A stretch of DNA of 21,104 bases from the NCBI GenBank assembly GCA_049604415.1, contig JBMYTN010000060.1:1-21104 (forward strand). Direction: 5' to 3'. Shown here one piece after another: positions 13,981-20,776 of this stretch (its first letter is position 1; every line of letters starts with the position of its first letter). The notes under the pieces were generated by a model that was not told the origin of the DNA, made no database searches, and worked only from the letters and a program-made list of their open reading frames with translations. This DNA comes from JBMYTN01 sp049604415 (GTDB lineage: Bacteria > Pseudomonadota > Alphaproteobacteria > Rhodospirillales > Rhodospirillaceae). Both the position numbers and the translations under genes were made by a program.

Positions 13981-15482
13981 TGGCGGCCATGATCGCCAAT
14001 GACCTGATCCTGGCCATCACCCAAAGTGCGGGCGGCACCCGGGCCTCGGTGTTTGACAGCCAAGGCCGTCGGCAAGCCGAAACCTTTATCCCGCTGGCCC
14101 GGATCTATCCGGCCCCGGGGCGGGTGGAGCTAGACCCGGAAGACATTTGGCGCGATGTGCTGACGGTCTGGCGGCGGGCCTTGGAGATGACCAAGGCCGA
14201 TGATGTTGCCGCCCTGACCTTGGCGACCCAGGCCGATAGCTTTGTCCTGTGGGACCGTGAGACCGGACGGCCGCTGGCCAATGCCATAGCCGCAACGGAT
14301 CGGCGCGGCACCGAGCGTCTGGCGGCGTTGGTTGCCCAGGGCTCCGGCTCGTTGATCGAAGTCCGCACCGGCTTGAATGTGGAGACCACCTCTCCGGCGG
14401 CCAATCTCTCGGTGCTGCTCGATGAGATCGAAGGCGCGCGGGACAAGGCCTCCACTGGCGCGCTGGCCTTTGGCACCCTGGATTGTTTCTTGCTCTGGCG
14501 CTTGAGCGGGCGGCAGCGGTTCCGCACCGAGCCGAGCAATGCGGCCCGGACCATGCTCTACAACATCCATATGGGCCGCTGGGATGCGGATCTATTGGAC
14601 CTGTTCGGCATTCCCGATGCGCTGCTGCCCGAGGTCCGGGACAGTGCGGACAAGCTGGGCGAAACCGATAAGGAGATTTACGGGCGACCGATCCCCATTG
14701 TCGGCATGCTCTGCGACCGTCAGGCCGCGCTGATCGGCCATGGCTGTACCGACCGCGATCACATGACCCTCTGTCTGGGCGATATGGGGGGAGAGGCGGC
14801 CCTGCTGGCCAATACCGGTGGATCCGCCATTGGCTCGCGCAATGGGCTCAGCGCCACCGTCGCCTGGCGCACCCGACAGGAAACGGTCTTTGCCCTGGAA
14901 GCCGGCCCCTATGATGCTGGATCGGCCCTGCGCTGGCTGCGCGATGAATTGCGGCTGGTCGAAGACCCGCGCACCTTCGAAACCCTGGCCAAGGGCCTGA
15001 AGAGCAATGGCGGGGTTTACATGGTGCCCGCCTTTTCAGGCCTGGGGCCGCCCCGGCGCGACCCCCATGCCCGGGCGGCGATCTATGGGCTGGGTCCGAC
15101 CAGCGGCCCGGCGGAGCTGGCCCGCGCGGCGTTGGAAAGCCTCTGTTACCAGGCCCATGACATGCTCGCCGCCATGGTCAGTGATGGCATGGGTCGCCCG
15201 CACCGCCTGCATGTGGATGGAGCCTTGTCGCGCAATGACTGGCTGCTGTCCTTCCTGGCCGACATTCTAGACATCCCGGTTGGGCGCTCCGCAATCCCCG
15301 AAGCCGCCGCCTATGGCAGCTTCGTTTTGGCCGGTTATGTGCTCGGTCGGTATGGCCAATGGAGCCACGCGCCGGGCCCCAAAGACAGTGGCGGGGTGTT
15401 TCAACCGCGCATGACCGGAACCATCCGCCGGAGCCTGCTGGAGGGCTGGTATGAAGCGCTGGACAAAACCCGCTCTACCTAG
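13980..15482 (+). CDS. FGGY-family glycerol kinase-like protein, probably catalytically altered
   Basis: The 500 residues align along their length with GlpK (E. coli, 501 aa): IYPAPGRVELDPEDIW, LFGIPDALLPEVR, MVPAFSGLGPPRRDPHARAAIYGL, LESLCYQAHDMLAAM. Key residues are changed, though. The phosphate loop DQGTTSSR is TQSAGGTR (D10 becomes T14). Glycerol contacts R83/E84 become A85/D86, W103 becomes A105 and Y135 becomes T137; only D245 (D246) is kept. The ATP-binding YGTG region reads LGDMGG, and VDGGA reads VDGAL. The frame is intact, so it is unlikely to be decaying. Either it is a pseudokinase used as a binding or signalling partner, or it acts on another substrate. Its ATG overlaps the stop of the cNMP-binding protein, suggesting fixed stoichiometry and a shared job. 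No glpF, glpD or glpR lies near. Confidence 0.88.
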   Translation: MAAMIANDLILAITQSAGGTRASVFDSQGRRQAETFIPLARIYPAPGRVELDPEDIWRDVLTVWRRALEMTKADDVAALTLATQADSFVLWDRETGRPLANAIAATDRRGTERLAALVAQGSGSLIEVRTGLNVETTSPAANLSVLLDEIEGARDKASTGALAFGTLDCFLLWRLSGRQRFRTEPSNAARTMLYNIHMGRWDADLLDLFGIPDALLPEVRDSADKLGETDKEIYGRPIPIVGMLCDRQAALIGHGCTDRDHMTLCLGDMGGEAALLANTGGSAIGSRNGLSATVAWRTRQETVFALEAGPYDAGSALRWLRDELRLVEDPRTFETLAKGLKSNGGVYMVPAFSGLGPPRRDPHARAAIYGLGPTSGPAELARAALESLCYQAHDMLAAMVSDGMGRPHRLHVDGALSRNDWLLSFLADILDIPVGRSAIPEAAAYGSFVLAGYVLGRYGQWSHAPGPKDSGGVFQPRMTGTIRRSLLEGWYEALDKTRST

Positions 15483-15489
15483 CGATTTG

Positions 15490-15530
15490 GGACTCGGTTT
15501 GGATTCCGAGTAGTTTGAAGGGTTTTTTTG
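15490..15530 (+). terminator. Possible terminator after the kinase-like gene
   Basis: ACTCGG (15492-15497) and CCGAGT (15506-15511) form a 6-bp stem with an 8-nt loop just after the stop codon. A run of seven T (15523-15529) follows, but 11 bases separate stem and T-run, so termination may be weak. Confidence 0.4.
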
Positions 15531-15759
15531 CAGTTTAGTGCCGCTGAATCCTCGATTTCGCAAACTTAACAGTTTCGCAACCTCCAGATTTCCGCTACGG
15601 TTTTATGTGAGAGAACAAGGGGTTGTTTTTGCCTAGACCCGGTTTTCCACGCTTAGGGCTTGTATCGCGCCGGGGTCTTTTCATGTTCGACCTTGGAGAT
15701 AGCAAGCCTCTGGGGTATCACGATCATAGGCAATACGTTGGCAAGGTTGAGTATCAGTT
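15531..15759 (+). promoter_or_regulatory. Promoter region and long structured leader of the cold-shock gene
   Basis: This gene-free stretch probably holds the cold-shock promoter and a leader of about 150 nt, as is typical of cspA-like genes. A weak promoter candidate is TTCGCA (15574-15579), 16 bases before TACGGT (15596-15601). Within the leader, AGACCCGG (15635-15642) can pair with CCGGGGTCT (15670-15678) with one bulge, followed by TTTT, so it looks like a terminator or thermosensitive hairpin. No good ribosome site sits at the usual distance before ATG 15760. Confidence 0.4.
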
Positions 15760-16428
15760 ATGTTGGAACGGTCCACGACCAAAGTTAAGTGGTTCAATGC
15801 AACCAAGGGCTTCGGCTTCGTCAAGGTATCAGACGACTCACCAGACGCCTTCCTTCATATCTCTGTTCTTCAGCGAGCGGGTTACGCCGACCTTCCCGAA
15901 GGCGCGGTGGTCGTTTGTGATCTCGTCGAAGGCCAGAAAGGCATCCAAGTCTCCCATGTCCATTCCGTCGAAGGCATTGAGCCTGGGCAACCCTCCGCTG
16001 GTGGCGGCGGGGATGCTGGCGGCTATGGCGGTGGTGGCTATGGTGGCGGTGGCGGCTATGGCGGCGGCGGTGGCGGCTACGGTGGTGGCGGCTATGACCG
16101 GCGCGACAGCTATGGCGGCGGTGGCGGCTATGACCGGCGCGACAGCTATGGCGGTGGCGGCTATGGCGAGCAACCGTCCTATGGCGGTGGTGGCGGCTAT
16201 GGCGACCAGCCCCTTCCTGAAGGCGACATCGACGGCACCGTCAAGTTCTTCAACGCGGAAAAAGGCTTTGGCTTCATTGTCCCCGATGGTGGGGGCAAAG
16301 ATGTCTATGTCGGCAGCCGCGCTTTGGAAGACTCCGGTGTGACGGTCCTGGAACAAGGCCAAAAAGTCCGCATGCAGATCCGCATGGGGAAAAAAGGTCC
16401 CATGGCTGGCAAGGTCTCGTTGGCCTGA
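15760..16428 (+). CDS. Two-domain cold-shock protein with Gly/Tyr-rich linker
   Basis: Predicted RNA/ssDNA-binding cold-shock protein of 222 residues with two cold-shock domains. Domain 1 (about 6-72) has RNP1 KGFGFVKV and RNP2 AFLHIS. Domain 2 (about 155-222) has RNP1 KGFGFIVP, but its RNP2 reads DVYVGS, lacking the usual His. The two are joined by about 80 residues of low-complexity Gly/Tyr sequence with two YDRRDSYGGGGG units. Two-domain cold-shock proteins are common in alphaproteobacteria, but a linker this long and glycine-rich resembles eukaryotic Gly-rich RNA-binding proteins. It stands as a single-gene unit with a long leader and strong terminator, so post-transcriptional control is likely. 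Start ATG 15760 was chosen because domain 1 then begins six residues later, as usual. Confidence 0.92.
   Translation: MLERSTTKVKWFNATKGFGFVKVSDDSPDAFLHISVLQRAGYADLPEGAVVVCDLVEGQKGIQVSHVHSVEGIEPGQPSAGGGGDAGGYGGGGYGGGGGYGGGGGGYGGGGYDRRDSYGGGGGYDRRDSYGGGGYGEQPSYGGGGGYGDQPLPEGDIDGTVKFFNAEKGFGFIVPDGGGKDVYVGSRALEDSGVTVLEQGQKVRMQIRMGKKGPMAGKVSLA
16091..16162 (+). repeat. 36-bp in-frame tandem repeat in the cold-shock protein linker
   Basis: Two nearly identical 36-bp units (16091-16126 and 16127-16162) encode two copies of a unit containing YDRRDSYGGGGG. They lie inside a wider GGC/GGT/TAT-rich stretch (about 16010-16205). In-frame expansion or contraction of this block would change linker length without breaking the gene. 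Confidence 0.8.
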
Positions 16429-16502
16429 CCCACCTGACCTCCGGGTCGCTGAACCACTTGATCCCATCGGGTATTTCGATCCGATGGGTAGGTGGGGTTT
16501 TT
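16429..16502 (+). terminator. Strong rho-independent terminator of the cold-shock gene
   Basis: CCCATCGG (16463-16470) and CCGATGGG (16481-16488) make a perfect 8-bp stem with a 10-nt loop. An outer CCCACCT (16429-16435) can pair with AGGTGGG (16490-16496), and TTTTT follows at 16498-16502. The structure directly follows the stop codon. Confidence 0.8.
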
Positions 16503-16684
16503 GTGCAGTTTTGCCTTGCACAATGGCGCAAATGCCCTCCTAACAGCAGTTTTGATTGCCTTGCCCTTCTGCCGATCCTGGCAGACCGCCCCCCCACTTT
16601 GCCTACCTTTCCATGCCTTCTGAGCCTTGCCCCTTCCTTGCCCCTACCTGTTTCAAACAACAATCAAACCGGGAGAACGAGACC
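16503..16684 (+). promoter_or_regulatory. Upstream region of the ABC transporter binding-protein gene
   Basis: This 182-bp gap should hold the promoter of the transporter operon, but I see no clear -35/-10 pair. A near-palindrome TTGCAC-AATG-GCGCAA (16516-16531, one mismatch) could be an operator. The rest is pyrimidine-rich with repeated CCTTGCC units (about 16559-16648), of unknown meaning. Confidence 0.35.
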
Positions 16685-17911
16685 ATGAGCCTCAACCCCA
16701 CGCGGTCTAACCGTGCCAATGGCCCCCTGCGCAGCCTTGCCTGCTCCATTGGAGCAATGGCCATCGGATTGGGTTTGGCCCTGGCACCGTCCTCTGCCGC
16801 CCAAGCCCAGGATCCGGTCAAGATCGGCTTGATCACCACCCTGTCCACCGGGGCGGGCTATTTGGGTGAAGACGTCCGGGATGGCTTCATGCTGGCGGTG
16901 CAACAGGGCAACGGCACCCTGGGCGGTGTGCCGGTTGAGGTCCTGGTCGAGGATGACGAACGCAAGCCCGAGCGCGGCCTGCAAATTGCCGAGCGCTTTG
17001 TGAAACAGGAAAAGACTCCGATCCTGACCGGGATCATCTTCTCCAATGTGTCCTTGGCCGTGGTGCCGCGCATGGTCCGCGAAGGCATTTTCTACCTGTC
17101 ACCCAATTCCGGTCCGTCCCAATTGGCGGGCAAGGGCTGCCATGAGAACTTCTTCAACATCTCCTGGCAGAATGACAACCAACATGAAGCCGCCGGTCAG
17201 ATGGCCAATAATGACGGCGTCAAAACCGCCTTCATCCTGGCCCCGAACTATCCGGCGGGCAAAGATGCTCTGTCGGGCTTCAAGCGCTTCTTTGAGGGCG
17301 AGATTGTTGGCGAAATCAGCACCCAGTTGGGCCAAACCGACTATGCCGCTGAACTGGCCCGGATCCGCGATGCCCAGCCGGAAGCGGTGTTCTACTTCCT
17401 GCCCGGCGGCATGGGCATCAACTTCTTAAAGCAGTTTGATCAGGCCGGTCTGAAGGACAACATCCAGATTTACGGCCCGGCCTTCTCCTTTGATGAGCGT
17501 CTGCTCGGTGCCGTCGGGGCCGCTGCGGAAGGCGTTAAGAATGCCAGCCATTGGAATTGGGATTTCGACAATGCCGCCAATAAGGCGATGATCGAGGCCT
17601 TCACCGCCGCCTATGACCGCCCGGTGACCCAATATGTCGCCATGGGCTGGGACACCGCCATGCTGATCGGCACCGCCCTGGAAGCCACCGGCGGCGATGT
17701 ATCCAATGCCGCTCTGTTCCGGGAGACCCTGGAAAAAGCCGAGTTCGAGTCGACCCGGGGCGCCTTCCGTTTCAACAGCAACCACTTCCCGGTGCAAAAT
17801 TTCTATGTCCGCGAAGTGGTGGCCAAAGAGGGCGGTGGCTTCACCAATGTCACCCGGGAAACCATCCTGACCGATCACCAAGACGCCTATGTTGGTGACT
17901 GCGCCATGTAA
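16685..17911 (+). CDS. Periplasmic binding protein of a branched-chain amino acid type ABC transporter
   Basis: Substrate-binding component of an ABC importer (Leu/Ile/Val-binding, Peripla_BP_6-like fold). The 408 residues begin with a Sec signal peptide (basic start, hydrophobic core GAMAIGLGLALAP, probable cleavage after AQA near residue 38). The mature part has KIGLITTLSTGAGYLGEDVRDG, VEVLVEDDERKPERG, FYLSPNSGPSQLAGKGCHENFF and FILAPNYPAGKDALSGFKRFF. Proteins of this type bind amino acids, amides, urea or aromatic acids; the ligand here is unknown. I chose ATG 16685 because GGGAG lies about 9 nt upstream and a proper signal peptide follows; a longer upstream frame has no signal. A terminator separates it from the permease genes. 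Confidence 0.92.
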   Translation: MSLNPTRSNRANGPLRSLACSIGAMAIGLGLALAPSSAAQAQDPVKIGLITTLSTGAGYLGEDVRDGFMLAVQQGNGTLGGVPVEVLVEDDERKPERGLQIAERFVKQEKTPILTGIIFSNVSLAVVPRMVREGIFYLSPNSGPSQLAGKGCHENFFNISWQNDNQHEAAGQMANNDGVKTAFILAPNYPAGKDALSGFKRFFEGEIVGEISTQLGQTDYAAELARIRDAQPEAVFYFLPGGMGINFLKQFDQAGLKDNIQIYGPAFSFDERLLGAVGAAAEGVKNASHWNWDFDNAANKAMIEAFTAAYDRPVTQYVAMGWDTAMLIGTALEATGGDVSNAALFRETLEKAEFESTRGAFRFNSNHFPVQNFYVREVVAKEGGGFTNVTRETILTDHQDAYVGDCAM

Positions 17912-17917
17912 TCCTAT

Positions 17918-17937
17918 ATAAGGTCGCCCGACCTTAT
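17918..17937. repeat. 20-bp inverted repeat after the binding-protein gene
   Basis: ATAAGGTCG and CGACCTTAT are perfect 9-bp arms around a CC centre, 6 bases after the stop codon. As RNA it gives an 8-bp stem with a 4-nt loop. It could stabilise the 3' end of the binding-protein transcript or bind a protein. Confidence 0.6.
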
Positions 17938-17957
17938 CGATACCCAGGTCACAAGCA

Positions 17958-17995
17958 GGGGGAAGGTTGGAAACGCCTTCCCCCTGACGTTTTTT
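17958..17995 (+). terminator. Rho-independent terminator inside the ABC transporter operon
   Basis: GGGGGAAGG (17958-17966) and CCTTCCCCC (17976-17984) form a perfect 9-bp stem with a 9-nt loop, and TTTTTT follows at 17990-17995. It sits between the binding-protein gene and the first permease gene, so read-through past it would set permease/ATPase levels. Confidence 0.8.
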
Positions 17996-18037
17996 CGCCG
18001 CAACCCTTCTCGCCCTTGTTCATCCCGCCCCCTTGCC

Positions 18038-18949
18038 ATGCTCCTGATTGAACAACTGCTCAACGGCTTACAATTCGGCATCATGCTGTTTTTGATCTCA
18101 GCCGGATTGACCCTGGTTTTTGGCATTATGGGCCTGATCAATCTGGCCCATGGCTCGTTCTATATGATCGGAGCCTATGCGGCGGCGGTGGGGACCGCCT
18201 GGACCGGCAGTTTTTTGCTCGGCCTGCTGATCGCCCTGCCCGTGACCGCCTTGGTTGGGCTGGTCGTCGAGCTTGTGGTCATGCGCAGGCTCTATGCCCG
18301 GGATCATTTGGATCAGGTGTTGGCGACCTTTGGACTGATTCTGTTTTTCAACGAAGCCATGCGGCTGATCTTTGGCCGCCAGCCGCTGTTCCAGACCGTG
18401 CCGCCGTTTCTGGATGGCTCGGTGGAGCTGCTGCCCGGCCTGCCCTACCCGCTCTATCGGCTGGCGATCATCGCCGTGGGGCTGGCGGTGGCCGCAGGGA
18501 TGTGGCTGCTGATCACCCGCACCCGGCTGGGCATGAAAATCCGCGCCGGGGCGGCGGACCGGGAAATGGCCGGAGCCCTGGGCGCGGACATCACCTTGCT
18601 CTATGCCTTGGTCTTTGCCTTGGGCGCGGGATTGGCCGCTCTGGCCGGAGCCATGGCCGGACCGCTGCTGTCGGTGGAATCCGGCATGGGCGAGGGCATG
18701 CTGATCCTGGCCTTTGTCGTCATCGTCATTGGCGGCATCGGCTCGGTCCGGGGGGCCTTGGCGGCCTCCTTGCTGGTCGGGCTGGTGGACACTCTGGGCC
18801 GGGCTTTCCTGCCCGATATCCTGCGCCTGGTGCTGTCTGACGCCCATGCGGATGGGGCGGGCGCATCCCTGTCCTCGATGTCGATCTATATCCTGATGGC
18901 CGTGGTCCTGGCGATCCGGCCCAAGGGACTGTTCCCCGCCCATGGCTGA
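18038..18949 (+). CDS. livH: Branched-chain amino acid type ABC transporter permease, LivH-like
   Basis: Inner-membrane permease that forms the import channel with the next gene's product. The 303-residue protein is highly hydrophobic with about eight segments. It shows the LivH hallmarks: an N-terminal LLNGLQFGIMLFLISAGLTL, GIMGLINLAHGSFYMIGAY, the cytoplasmic loop with RLGMKIRAGAADREMAGALG that contacts the ATPase, and GPLLSVESGMGEGMLILAFVVIVIGGIGSVRG before the C-terminal IRPKGLF. The start ATG has no visible Shine-Dalgarno, and the gene lies just past the internal terminator, so its translation may be low. The stop overlaps the start of the second permease by 8 bp. The symbol reflects family; the substrate is not established. 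Confidence 0.92.
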   Translation: MLLIEQLLNGLQFGIMLFLISAGLTLVFGIMGLINLAHGSFYMIGAYAAAVGTAWTGSFLLGLLIALPVTALVGLVVELVVMRRLYARDHLDQVLATFGLILFFNEAMRLIFGRQPLFQTVPPFLDGSVELLPGLPYPLYRLAIIAVGLAVAAGMWLLITRTRLGMKIRAGAADREMAGALGADITLLYALVFALGAGLAALAGAMAGPLLSVESGMGEGMLILAFVVIVIGGIGSVRGALAASLLVGLVDTLGRAFLPDILRLVLSDAHADGAGASLSSMSIYILMAVVLAIRPKGLFPAHG

Positions 18950-20006
18950 TCCGCAGACCCAACCCTCTCCGTCGGAGGCCCCACCAGCGGCGGCGGCTGC
19001 GGTTCCTTCGGTTCCAGCATTGACCCCCTGGTACCGCCAAGCCGGGCCGCTGGCCCTGCTCGGCCTGGGGCTGTTGCTGATGGCCCCGCCAGTGTTTCTC
19101 GGCATGGGGGAGGAGTTTTACATCACCTTGCTGACCCGCATGGTGATCTATGGGCTGGCGGCGGCCTCGCTGGATTTGATCCTGGGCTATGGCGGCATGG
19201 TCAGCTTCGGTCATGCGGCCTTTGTTGGCGTTGGCGGCTATGTCGCCGGGTTGCTGGCCTATCATGGCATGATGAGTGAGCCGGTGCTTTTCGGTCTGGC
19301 GGCCAGCGGTACCAACAATCTACTGATCCTCTGGTCCGCCGCCATGCTCGGCGGTGGCTTTGCCGCCTTTGTCATCGGATCCATTTGTCTGCGCACCACC
19401 GGGGTGCATTTCATCATGATCACCCTGGCCTTCGCCCAGATGGTGTTCTTTTTCTTCGTCTCCCTGGAGGCCTATGGCGGCGATGATGGCTTGCCGCTGT
19501 GGTACCGCGCCGAGGTCCCGGGTTTGGGGCTCGATGACGACCTGTCGGTCTATTACCTAGCGGTTGGGCTGCTGGCGCTGTTTCTACTCCTGGCCCGGCG
19601 GCTGACCCAATCCCGCTTCGGCCTTGTGATCCGCGCCGCACGGCAAAATCCGGAGCGTTTGGCGGCCTTGGGTGTGCCGGTCTACCGCCACAAACTGATC
19701 TTGTTCACCCTGGCCGGGGCGGTCGCCGGGCTGGCCGGAGCCATGGAGGTCAACCAAACCGGCTATCTCAGCCCCAGTCTGATGCAATGGACCCGATCGG
19801 GCGAGTTGTTGGTGATTGTGATCTTAGGCGGCATGGGCACCCTGTTCGGCCCGGTGCTCGGGGCCATCGCCTTCATCGCCCTGGAGCATGTCTTGGCCGG
19901 ATGGACCGAGCATTGGGCGCTGGTGTTCGGCCCCGCTTTGGTGCTGTGCGTGCTGTTTTTCCGCACCGGCCTGTGGGGCCTGATCTGCAAGGAGCCCCGG
20001 GGATGA
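18942..20006 (+). CDS. livM: Branched-chain amino acid type ABC transporter permease, LivM-like
   Basis: Second inner-membrane permease of the importer. The 354 residues start with a non-membrane Pro/Ala-rich tail of about 30 residues, then hydrophobic segments with the LivM signatures: YGLAAASLDLILGYGGMVSFGHAAFVGVGGYVAG, the loop SRFGLVIRAARQNPERLAALGVPVYRHKL, and SGELLVIVILGGMGTLFGPVLGA near the C-terminus. The Ala/Pro N-terminal tail is not typical of E. coli LivM but occurs in such proteins. It overlaps the LivH gene by 8 bp and the ATPase gene by an ATGA junction, so all three are probably translated together. Confidence 0.92.
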   Translation: MADPQTQPSPSEAPPAAAAAVPSVPALTPWYRQAGPLALLGLGLLLMAPPVFLGMGEEFYITLLTRMVIYGLAAASLDLILGYGGMVSFGHAAFVGVGGYVAGLLAYHGMMSEPVLFGLAASGTNNLLILWSAAMLGGGFAAFVIGSICLRTTGVHFIMITLAFAQMVFFFFVSLEAYGGDDGLPLWYRAEVPGLGLDDDLSVYYLAVGLLALFLLLARRLTQSRFGLVIRAARQNPERLAALGVPVYRHKLILFTLAGAVAGLAGAMEVNQTGYLSPSLMQWTRSGELLVIVILGGMGTLFGPVLGAIAFIALEHVLAGWTEHWALVFGPALVLCVLFFRTGLWGLICKEPRG

Positions 20007-20776
20007 CGGCTGTGCCGCTGACAGAGGCCAGCGCCCTGCTGGAAACCCGAGATCTGACCAAGCATTTCGGCGGCATCCCAGCCACCGACAGCTTGAACCT
20101 CTCGGTCAGCGAAAACACGGTCCATGCCCTGATCGGCCCCAATGGCGCGGGCAAATCGACCACCGTGGCCCAGATCTGCGGCACCTTGCGCCCGGACTTT
20201 GGCCAGGTGCTGTTTAGGGGCCAGGACATCACCGCGTTGCCGGTCCACCGCCGCACCGCGCTGGGCCTGGGCCGATCTTTCCAGATCACCAGCCTGTTTC
20301 CGGAGTTCTCCGCCCGGGAAAATGTCGCCCTGGCGCTGATCGGGCGGGAGGGCAAAACCTGGTCCCTGCAGCGCCCGGTCAAAGCCGACAATGACCTCCA
20401 GGACCGCGCCGAGGCCCTGCTGGAACGGGTTGGTTTGGCGGGTTTTGGCGAGTCTCCGGCCCACACCCTGGCCCATGGTCAGAAGCGGGCTTTGGAGCTG
20501 GCCATGGCCCTGGCTGGCGCGCCCCGCCTGCTGTTGCTCGATGAGCCGATGGCGGGCATGGGGCCGGAGGAAAGCCGCCGCATGGTCGATTTGCTGGGTG
20601 GCCTGAAGGGCTCGGTCACCATCTTGCTGGTCGAGCATGACATGGATGCGGTCTTCGCCTTGGCGGACCGGATCACGGTTCTGGTCAATGGCCGCGCCCT
20701 GGCCGACGGCACCCCCGACCAAGTCCGCAGCGATCCAGAGGTCCGGGCGGCCTATTTGGGGGAAACCGAGACATGA
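20003..20776 (+). CDS. livG: ABC transporter ATP-binding protein, LivG-like
   Basis: Cytosolic ATPase that powers the importer. The 257-residue protein has Walker A GPNGAGKST (about 45-53), the LivG-type GRSFQITSLFPEFSARENV after the Q-loop, an ABC signature that reads LAHGQKRALELAMAL (LSGGQ-like but with LAHGQ), Walker B LLLLDEPMAGMGPEE, and the switch His in LVEHDMDAVF. Length and domain order fit LivG (about 255). Its ATG overlaps the LivM stop (ATGA), and its own stop overlaps the start of the second ATPase in the same way. A longer upstream frame exists within livM but lacks family similarity. Confidence 0.93.
   Translation: MTAVPLTEASALLETRDLTKHFGGIPATDSLNLSVSENTVHALIGPNGAGKSTTVAQICGTLRPDFGQVLFRGQDITALPVHRRTALGLGRSFQITSLFPEFSARENVALALIGREGKTWSLQRPVKADNDLQDRAEALLERVGLAGFGESPAHTLAHGQKRALELAMALAGAPRLLLLDEPMAGMGPEESRRMVDLLGGLKGSVTILLVEHDMDAVFALADRITVLVNGRALADGTPDQVRSDPEVRAAYLGETET

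Noticed and set aside
16685..17911. Naming a specific substrate for the ABC transporter
   Set aside because: The binding-protein family covers amino acids, amides, urea and aromatic acids. Nothing in the neighbouring genes narrows the choice.
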